The notes beneath the pieces are model-generated. The model made no database searches. It was not told the origin of the DNA and worked only from the letters and a program-made list of their open reading frames with translations. DNA of 64,000 nucleotides from positions 62,001 to 126,000 of the forward strand of contig NZ_JAINVH010000004.1 of assembly GCF_020400825.1 (NCBI RefSeq). Reading direction: 5' to 3'. Positions 58,539 through 64,000 of the stretch are shown piece by piece. The position numbers and the translations under genes were made by a program. The stretch comes from Streptomyces sp. HPF1205. Lineage in GTDB: Bacteria > Actinomycetota > Actinomycetes > Streptomycetales > Streptomycetaceae. Numbering within the stretch: the stretch's first letter is position 1; the number at the start of each line of letters is the position of its first letter.

Positions 58539-58580
58539 CGTCCGGTACGCGTAGACGTCCGGTACGCGTAGACGTCCGGT
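58539..58580. repeat. 17-bp tandem repeat
   Basis: Two exact copies of CGTCCGGTACGCGTAGA followed by the first 8 bases of a third, in the gap between the aquaporin and SseB-like genes. Confidence 0.92.
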
Positions 58581-58612
58581 GTGCCCGTGCGCGGGCGGCC
58601 GGACGGCGCGGG

Positions 58613-59356
58613 TCAGCGGGCGAACAGCGGCTCGCCCGGCAGCCGCGCGTCCGGTGGAAGCAGCGCCAGGTCCAGGTCCAGACCGCGCATGAGGGCGGCC
58701 CGCAGCACGTCGTCGGCCGCAAGCGCGGCGGCCACGGCCCGCCCCGTCCCGGCGGCGTCGGCGCCCGGGGCGAGCACCAGCGCGAGCGTCCCGCCGCCGC
58801 CCTCCGCCCCGGCGTTCAGGTGCGCCCGTACGATGCCGGGCTCCGCGGCCACCGCGGCCCGCAGCGCCTCGCGCACGGCGGGGTCCTCCAGCGGCGGCCC
58901 GCCGCCCGGGCCCTGCGCCGCGGCCCGCAGCGCGGGGCCGGTCAGCTCGTACGCCACCGGTCCCGCCATGTCGATCAGCAGCGTGTCGGCTCCCTCGTGG
59001 GCCAGGGCCGCCAGTGCCTGTCCCAGCGGGACGGCCACCGGCCGCGCGTCCGGCCGCCAGCGCGCGAGGGACGCGGTCGAGGTGAACGCGGGCAGTGCCC
59101 GGCGCCCGTCCGGCGCCTGGATGGTGGGGACCGCCATGTCGCTGGTCTTCTCCCGGCGCAGCCCGTCCGGGCCGGTCTCCGCCTCGCCGAGCAGCGCCAC
59201 CACCGGGACCAGCAGCCGCGCTCCGTGCAGCGCGTCCACGACGGCGGGCTCGGCGCCGGGATCCGCCGCCCAGGCGGCCAGCGCGGCGGCCAGCGCGGGA
59301 TCGGCGGAGCCGTCGTCGTCGGGGAACCCGGGGTCCGGGATGTTCTTGAGCGCCAC
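58613..59356 (-). CDS. SseB-family protein
   Basis: A 247-residue protein with a GTG start. The N-terminal SseB domain includes ALHGARLLVPVVALLGE, DMAVPTIQAPDGRRALPAFTSTASLARWRPDARPVAVP and ADTLLIDMAGPVAYELTGPALRAAA. The domain is widespread in streptomycetes and its biochemical role is unknown; the ESX/type VII link of SseB-like proteins elsewhere is only suggestive. The mycosin gene lies 146 bp upstream on the same strand. Confidence 0.85.
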   Translation of the reverse strand: MALKNIPDPGFPDDDGSADPALAAALAAWAADPGAEPAVVDALHGARLLVPVVALLGEAETGPDGLRREKTSDMAVPTIQAPDGRRALPAFTSTASLARWRPDARPVAVPLGQALAALAHEGADTLLIDMAGPVAYELTGPALRAAAQGPGGGPPLEDPAVREALRAAVAAEPGIVRAHLNAGAEGGGGTLALVLAPGADAAGTGRAVAAALAADDVLRAALMRGLDLDLALLPPDARLPGEPLFAR

Positions 59357-59501
59357 GACGGAACCCTATCCGGGCCGCTCGCGCCTCTCGGCCCCGACCC
59401 GGCTGCGGGCCGGCGGGCTTCCAGGGGCGGGCACCCGCCGACGGACGGTCAGGGGCGGATCTGCGCGGCCGCGGACTCCCGGCGCCCCTGGCGCCGCACC
59501 C

Positions 59502-60848
59502 TCACCCGGTACCGGGGATGCCCGGGCCTCCGCCGTGACCGGTACCGCCGCTCGCACCGATGTGGCCGCCGGACGACTCGGCCGCCGGGCGGCGCGGCCG
59601 GAACCACAGCAGGCCGGCCGCCGCGACAAGTGCCGCGCCCGCGGCCGCGAAACCTGTGGCGACGCCGTCGCCCAGCACCTTGGCCGGGTCGGCGGGCCTC
59701 GCCGCCGGCGCGGGTCCCGGGCCGAAATAGCGGTGGGGGTAGGCGACGGCGGCCGGTACGGCGGGCTCGGGCGTGAGCCGGCGCGCCGCCGCCAGGGCCG
59801 CCGCGGGGTCGATCATTCCGGTGCCGACCTCGTCGTTGCGCCCGCCGGCCGGCTTGTGCCGGGTGGTGTCCTCCAGCAGCCGCTTGATCTGGGCGGGGCT
59901 GAGCCGGGGGTGGGCCGAGCGGATCAGGGCGACGGCGCCGGAGACGTACGCGGAGGCCGCGCTGGTGCCCCAGCCCTGGTAGTAGGTGCGGTCCGGGTCG
60001 GCGATGACCACGTCGACACCGGGGGCGGCGACCGAGGCGTACCAGCGGTGGGTGGAGAAGGAGGCGTACTTCCCGTAGCGGTCCACGGCCGCGACCGCGA
60101 TGACGCCCGGGTACGCGGCCGGGTACGAGGAACGGTCCGCCGCCTGCCCGCCGTTGCCCGCGGACGCGACGACCACCACGCCCTTGGAGAGTGCGTACTG
60201 GATCGCGTCGTCCTCGTCGGCGACGGGCGCGGCCGTGGCGCTGTCGTCGCCCAGCGAGAGGTTGATGACGTCGGCGCCGTGGTCGACGGCCCAGCGGATG
60301 CCGTCGGGCAGCGCGTTGCCCCGGCTGGTCCTGGCCCTGGCGCGCTGCGAGTCCTTGTCCTCCAGGATCACCCGCACCGGCAGGATCCTGGCCTGCGGGG
60401 CCAGGCCCAGCACTCCCGCCGAGCCGCCGGGGCCGTGCCCGTGCCCGGCGATGATCGCGGCCATGCCGGTGCCGTGCTTGGCCCAGTAGGGGTCGCCGCG
60501 CCCGGCCCCGAAGCCGACCTCGTCCTTGCCGGGCAGCACCTGGCCGACGAGGTCCGGGTGCGTGCCGTCGACGCCAGTGTCGAGCACCGCCACCGTCACG
60601 CCCTTGCCCTGCGTGGTCCGCCAGGCCGTCTGCGCGTGCAGCGCGGCCAGCGCCCAGTCCGCCTGCCGGGCGGCGTCGGCGGACGCGGGCGGCGTGGCGA
60701 GCGCGATCGGCAGCACGGAGGCGGCGAGCGCGGCCAGGAGCATCCGGGCGGGGCGGGGACCGGCGGTACGGGTCCGGCCGGGGCGGGGGCGCGTGGTGGG
60801 GGAACAGGCGGTACGGGGACGGGTGCGGGGCCGGGCGGGGCGGGGCAT
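59502..60848 (-). CDS. Mycosin-like subtilisin protease (type VII secretion-associated)
   Basis: A 448-residue S8 protease. An N-terminal signal/anchor (MLLAALAASVLPIALATPPASA, about 36-57) precedes the catalytic domain, with Asp in VAVLDTGVDGTHPD, His in YWAKHGTGMAAIIAGHG and Ser in GWGTSAASAYVSGAVAL. A C-terminal helix (FAAAGAALVAAAGLLWFRPRR) anchors it, as in MycP proteases of ESX systems. The start codon shares a base with the upstream stop (TGATG). No eccC, esxA or eccD gene is in the window. Confidence 0.9.
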   Translation of the reverse strand: MPRPARPRTRPRTACSPTTRPRPGRTRTAGPRPARMLLAALAASVLPIALATPPASADAARQADWALAALHAQTAWRTTQGKGVTVAVLDTGVDGTHPDLVGQVLPGKDEVGFGAGRGDPYWAKHGTGMAAIIAGHGHGPGGSAGVLGLAPQARILPVRVILEDKDSQRARARTSRGNALPDGIRWAVDHGADVINLSLGDDSATAAPVADEDDAIQYALSKGVVVVASAGNGGQAADRSSYPAAYPGVIAVAAVDRYGKYASFSTHRWYASVAAPGVDVVIADPDRTYYQGWGTSAASAYVSGAVALIRSAHPRLSPAQIKRLLEDTTRHKPAGGRNDEVGTGMIDPAAALAAARRLTPEPAVPAAVAYPHRYFGPGPAPAARPADPAKVLGDGVATGFAAAGAALVAAAGLLWFRPRRPAAESSGGHIGASGGTGHGGGPGIPGTG

Positions 60849-62695
60849 CACTTCTCCGGGCCGGTGGTGGAGGGGTGCAGCTCGGCGCTGACGGTGGCGT
60901 GCAGGCGGTCGTCCACCGCGGAGGCGACGCCGGTCGCGTCGAAGCCGAGACCCGCCTGGGCGGGGGTGGTGGTCTGGCCCGAGGCGGTGGCCTTGTCGGC
61001 GGGCTGCCGGTCGGGGACGGCGCGCCCGTCGGCGAAGCCGCTCACCCCGTACACCACGAACGGCAGGTCGGCCGAGACCTGCACGTCCCAGCTGCCGCGC
61101 TGGGGGTCCCCGAACGAGGCGGCGGGGGTCCCGGCGAAGGCCACGGCCTTGGGTATGAGGTCGCTGCGCTCGCCGAGGTGCTCGTCGCTCCAGCGCTGAT
61201 TGAGCGCGCGCATGGCGGAGGCGTCGCCCGCGGTGACGACGAGTCCCACGGTGGTCACCGTGGTGGAGGTGCTGTCCACGTACGTGGCGCGCAGCACCTT
61301 CACGCAGCCGGCGGGCGCGAGGACCCGCGCGAGCAGCGGGTCGAACGCCCCCGCGCAGCCGCTGGGCGCCGCCACCCCGATCCGCGTCCAGGCGCGGTCG
61401 GCGCCGCCCGGCCCGGCGGCCTTCGCGCTCAGCGTGCGCGGGAAGAGCTGGTCCACGGGCGCCTCGCGCCACACCTGCCGGGCCCGCGCGAACGCCTCGG
61501 GGCTCCCGTCCGCCACGGGCGGTTCGCCCCCGGGGCCGTGGTTGATCAGCGCGCCCGCGACGGCGCCACCGATCAGCCCGAGCCCGAGCACCAGACACAA
61601 GGCAGCGCCGGCCCGCCGCATCCGCGTCGGCCGCGCGGCCCCGAAGGCGCGCCCCGCCACGGGAGCCGGCCCGTGGGGGAAGGCGTACGGCTCGGCGGGC
61701 GCGCCCGGGCGCGAACCAGGAGGGGCGGGTGGAGGCGTCCCAGGCGGGGACGGGGGCCTTCCTTGCGCAGGCGCGGGCGTGGGCGCGGGCGGAGCCGGAG
61801 GCGCGGACCACGGCCGCGGCGGATTTCCGGGCGCGCGCGGAGCGGCGGACGGCCCGGCGGCGGGGTGCCGCGGCCGCGACGGCGCGTCCCCCGCGGGCGG
61901 GGCCGGGTACGGCGGCGTGTGCCCGCCTCGCGCGGGCCGGGGCGGCCGGTCAGGCGCCGGTGCGGCGGGGGGACGCGGCGGCGGCGCGGTCCTGGGGTCA
62001 TCGGGTGCGGGCCGGGGCGGCGCCACGGGCGTGCCGACGGGCGGCGGGGGCGCGGCGGGGGCGGTGGCCCGGGGCAGGGGGGACGTCGTCGCCCGCACGG
62101 ACGGCGGCGCGGCGGGCGGCGGTCCCGCCGGGGCGACCGCCTCCTCCCGCACTGTCCGCGCACCTCCGCCGGGTTCCGGCGCCGGCGGCGGTGCGGCGGG
62201 CGGGGGCGGAACGCAAGTCCGGCCCTTCGGCGGGGCGCCGTCCCGCGCCTGTGGGACCGCTGCCCCGCCCTGCCCGGCTCGCGCGTCCTGGCCACCACGC
62301 GCCGGGGCGGCCGCCGGACCGGCGGGCGGGCGCGCCGCCACCGGCCGCGGCGGCTCGACGCGCGACGCCGCGTCCGGAGGGGGCATCGAGGGCCGTGAGG
62401 GGTTCGGCGTCGGCAGGCGCGCGGCCGCGGGCGGCCGGGCCGGCTGGGCCGGCCGGGGTGGTTCGACGGGGCGCGGCGGAAGCGGCGGGGACGGACGGGA
62501 CGCAGGAGCCGCCGGCGGGGGCGGAGGCAGCGGCGGAGCGGCCGTCGGCTTCGGCGGGGTCCGCGGCGGGTGCGGATCCTCGCCGCGACCACCGGAGGGC
62601 CGCTCCTCTCCGCTGGGCACCGAGGCCGCCGCGCGGGGGTGGAGCGGGGGGAGCGGACGGGAGGAATTGTGTCCGTTGTCCACTCCGGTGCTCAC
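60848..62695 (-). CDS. Proline-rich single-pass membrane protein coupled to mycosin
   Basis: About 615 residues from GTG 62695 (GAGGGGGGC upstream). Residues about 1-355 are extremely Pro/Ala/Arg-rich and disordered. One membrane helix lies at about 360-382 (ALCLVLGLGLIGGAVAGALINHG). The outer domain (about 390-615) holds two Cys (SGCAGAF, AGCVKVLRATYV), a likely disulfide, and QRGSWDVQVSADLPFVVYGVSGFADG. No family recognised. The 1-bp overlap with the mycosin gene implies the two act together at the membrane. Confidence 0.75.
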   Translation of the reverse strand: MSTGVDNGHNSSRPLPPLHPRAAASVPSGEERPSGGRGEDPHPPRTPPKPTAAPPLPPPPPAAPASRPSPPLPPRPVEPPRPAQPARPPAAARLPTPNPSRPSMPPPDAASRVEPPRPVAARPPAGPAAAPARGGQDARAGQGGAAVPQARDGAPPKGRTCVPPPPAAPPPAPEPGGGARTVREEAVAPAGPPPAAPPSVRATTSPLPRATAPAAPPPPVGTPVAPPRPAPDDPRTAPPPRPPAAPAPDRPPRPARGGHTPPYPAPPAGDAPSRPRHPAAGPSAAPRAPGNPPRPWSAPPAPPAPTPAPAQGRPPSPPGTPPPAPPGSRPGAPAEPYAFPHGPAPVAGRAFGAARPTRMRRAGAALCLVLGLGLIGGAVAGALINHGPGGEPPVADGSPEAFARARQVWREAPVDQLFPRTLSAKAAGPGGADRAWTRIGVAAPSGCAGAFDPLLARVLAPAGCVKVLRATYVDSTSTTVTTVGLVVTAGDASAMRALNQRWSDEHLGERSDLIPKAVAFAGTPAASFGDPQRGSWDVQVSADLPFVVYGVSGFADGRAVPDRQPADKATASGQTTTPAQAGLGFDATGVASAVDDRLHATVSAELHPSTTGPEK

Positions 62696-62956
62696 CCGGC
62701 GCCCCCCTCGTGACCTGTACCTGCGGCAGCCTCGCGTCACTTTACGGGGTCGGCGCGGCCCGCGCCGCCGCCGGGTCGGTCCGCCCGTACCCCCGGCCGC
62801 CGCGTCGCGATCCGCCGGCCTCCGTCGCTTCCGGGCGCCGGAGCCGTCACCCTCACTGTCCCCGGCGCCGGAACCGCCGTCCAGCCCCGCGTACCGCCAA
62901 GTGCCGCGGCGCTGCGGGGGCTACCGTCCGGTAGCCGATTCTGGCAGTCTGCCGTC

Positions 62957-64000
62957 ATGTCAGAGCGCGCTGCCGACCGGGCCCGGTACGACCGGGCCAC
63001 CGACCGTCTCGACGCCCCGCTGGCCCTGGTGGACCTCGCGGCGTTCGACGCGAACGCGGCGGACCTGGTGCGCAGAGCGGCGGGCAAGCCGATCCGGGTC
63101 GCGTCGAAGTCCGTGCGCTGCCGGGCGCTGCTGGAGCGGGTGCTGGCCCGTGACGGTTTCGCGGGCGTGATGTCCTTCACGCTCGCCGAGTCGCTGTGGC
63201 TGGCCCGGGCCGGGTTCACCGACGTCCTGCTCGCCTACCCTTCCGCCGACCGCGGCGGCTACGCGGAACTGACCGCCGATCCGAAGCTGGCCGGGGCCGT
63301 CACGGTCATGGTCGACGACGAGGCGCAGCTCGACCTGATCGACGCCGCACGCGGCGGGACCGGCACCGAGACCGTGCGGGTGTGCCTCGAACTGGACACC
63401 TCGCTGCGCGCGTTGGGCGGTCGGCTGCGGATCGGCGCGCTGCGCTCCCCGCTGCACGCGCCGGAGCGGCTCGCGCGGCTGGCCCGCGCCGTCACCGCGC
63501 GGCGCGGCTTCACGGTGGTGGGGATCATGGGGTACGAGGGCCATGTCGCCGGGGTCGGCGACGCGGTCGCCGGACGCCCGGCCCGTTCGCTGGCGATCCG
63601 GCTCATGCAGGCGGCGGCCCGCAGGGAGCTGGCGGCGCGCCGGGCGGAGGCGGTGGCCGCGGTGCGCGCGGTGGCGCCGGACCTGGAGTTCGTCAACGGC
63701 GGCGGCACGGGCAGTGTGCAGCACACGGCCGCCGAGGACGCCGTCACCGAGATCGCCGCGGGTTCCGGGCTCTACGTGCCGCGGCTGTTCGACAACTACA
63801 CCTCGTTCCGCGGCCGTCCTGCCGCCCTGTTCGCGCTGCCGGTGGTGCGCCGCCCGGGCGTCGGCGTCGTCACGGTGCTCGGCGGCGGCTACCCGGCCTC
63901 CGGCGCGGCCGGCAAGGACCGCCTGCCGGTGCCGTACCTGCCCGAAGGGCTGCGCTACGACCCGCAGGAAGGCCCGGGCGAGGTGCAGACGCCGCTGCTG
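62957..64000 (+). CDS. Alanine-racemase-fold amino acid aldolase/deaminase (D-threonine aldolase-like), 3' part outside window
   Basis: 348 codons are present and the gene continues past the right edge. The PLP barrel opens LDAPLALVDLAAFDANAADLVRRAAGKPIRVASKSVRC, with the Schiff-base Lys near residue 51. Later motifs are VNGGGTGSVQHTA and ITEIAAGSGLYVP. The fold matches D-threonine/D-serine aldolase-like enzymes rather than Alr. It is divergent from the proline-rich gene across a 261-bp gap. Confidence 0.85.
   Translation, partial: MSERAADRARYDRATDRLDAPLALVDLAAFDANAADLVRRAAGKPIRVASKSVRCRALLERVLARDGFAGVMSFTLAESLWLARAGFTDVLLAYPSADRGGYAELTADPKLAGAVTVMVDDEAQLDLIDAARGGTGTETVRVCLELDTSLRALGGRLRIGALRSPLHAPERLARLARAVTARRGFTVVGIMGYEGHVAGVGDAVAGRPARSLAIRLMQAAARRELAARRAEAVAAVRAVAPDLEFVNGGGTGSVQHTAAEDAVTEIAAGSGLYVPRLFDNYTSFRGRPAALFALPVVRRPGVGVVTVLGGGYPASGAAGKDRLPVPYLPEGLRYDPQEGPGEVQTPLL

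Overview
This window is high-GC DNA from an actinobacterium, almost certainly Streptomyces or a close relative in the Streptomycetaceae. The evidence is an SsgB sporulation protein, mycosin-type and SpoIIE-type genes, perfect CebR operators, frequent GTG starts with ATGA/GTGA overlaps, and a gene order typical of the Streptomyces core chromosome. Most of the window is core genome. I found no phage, insertion sequence, CRISPR array or secondary-metabolite cluster.

Layout. (1) 1-4.9 kb: a partial SRPBCC gene, tRNA-Val(CAC), ssgB, a CGNR zinc-finger regulator, two small membrane proteins, a DsbA-like thioredoxin-fold protein and a double-GNAT protein. (2) 5-7.7 kb: pabC-pabB for folate p-aminobenzoate, then tRNA genes for Gly, Cys and three Val(GAC), closed by a terminator. 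(3) 8.1-13.2 kb: a small conserved protein, a membrane Ser/Thr kinase, a translationally coupled pair of acyl-CoA dehydrogenases behind a striking palindromic operator region, and a dienelactone-hydrolase-like protein. (4) 13.2-21.2 kb, minus strand: a cobalamin/siroheme block of cobL (CbiE-CbiT), a giant low-complexity-BluB-CobT fusion, cobA/cysG, and an overlapping SpoU methyltransferase. (5) 21.3-27.5 kb: GNATs, a methyltransferase, small membrane proteins, a sigma-like factor, a PlsC acyltransferase and a solute-binding protein. (6) 27.6-34.2 kb: the arginine operon argC-J-B-D-R-H with ARG-box-like palindromes before argC and argH. (7) 34.4-36.6 kb: an RlmG-like methyltransferase divergent from a LysR regulator.

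(8) 36.7-45.4 kb: a plant-polysaccharide island. It holds a frameshifted GH54 arabinofuranosidase with a ricin-type lectin domain, a clan GH-A glycosidase with FN3 and CBM2, a GHL10-type lipoprotein-like hydrolase, and a GH74 xyloglucanase with CBM2. Two perfect TGGGAGCGCTCCCA CebR boxes and one divergent LacI-type box sit upstream, so these secreted enzymes are probably induced together by cello-oligosaccharides. (9) 45.5-49 kb: a 3-hydroxyacyl-CoA dehydrogenase, a TagH-like ABC ATPase whose TagG permease partner survives only as a 3' relic, and a membrane PP2C/SpoIIE phosphatase. (10) 49.2-57.5 kb: translation genes pheST, a PAS histidine kinase, a TrmH-type methyltransferase, and rplT-rpmI-infC. 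infC seems to start at AUC and carries a structured leader with two tiny ORFs. A DUF1844 gene is divergent. (11) 57.5-64 kb: an aquaporin-family channel, an SseB-like protein, a mycosin protease coupled to a proline-rich membrane protein, and the start of a D-threonine-aldolase-like PLP enzyme.

The least ordinary signals are small-scale. They include a family of C/G-run palindromic mini-elements, two of them inserted in frame in pheT and argB and one in the cobT leader. Others are the 28-bp perfect palindrome before the acyl-CoA dehydrogenases, the infC leader, the two decayed or frameshifted genes, and several 6-17 bp tandem repeats. I saw no clear candidate for an entirely new multi-gene system.
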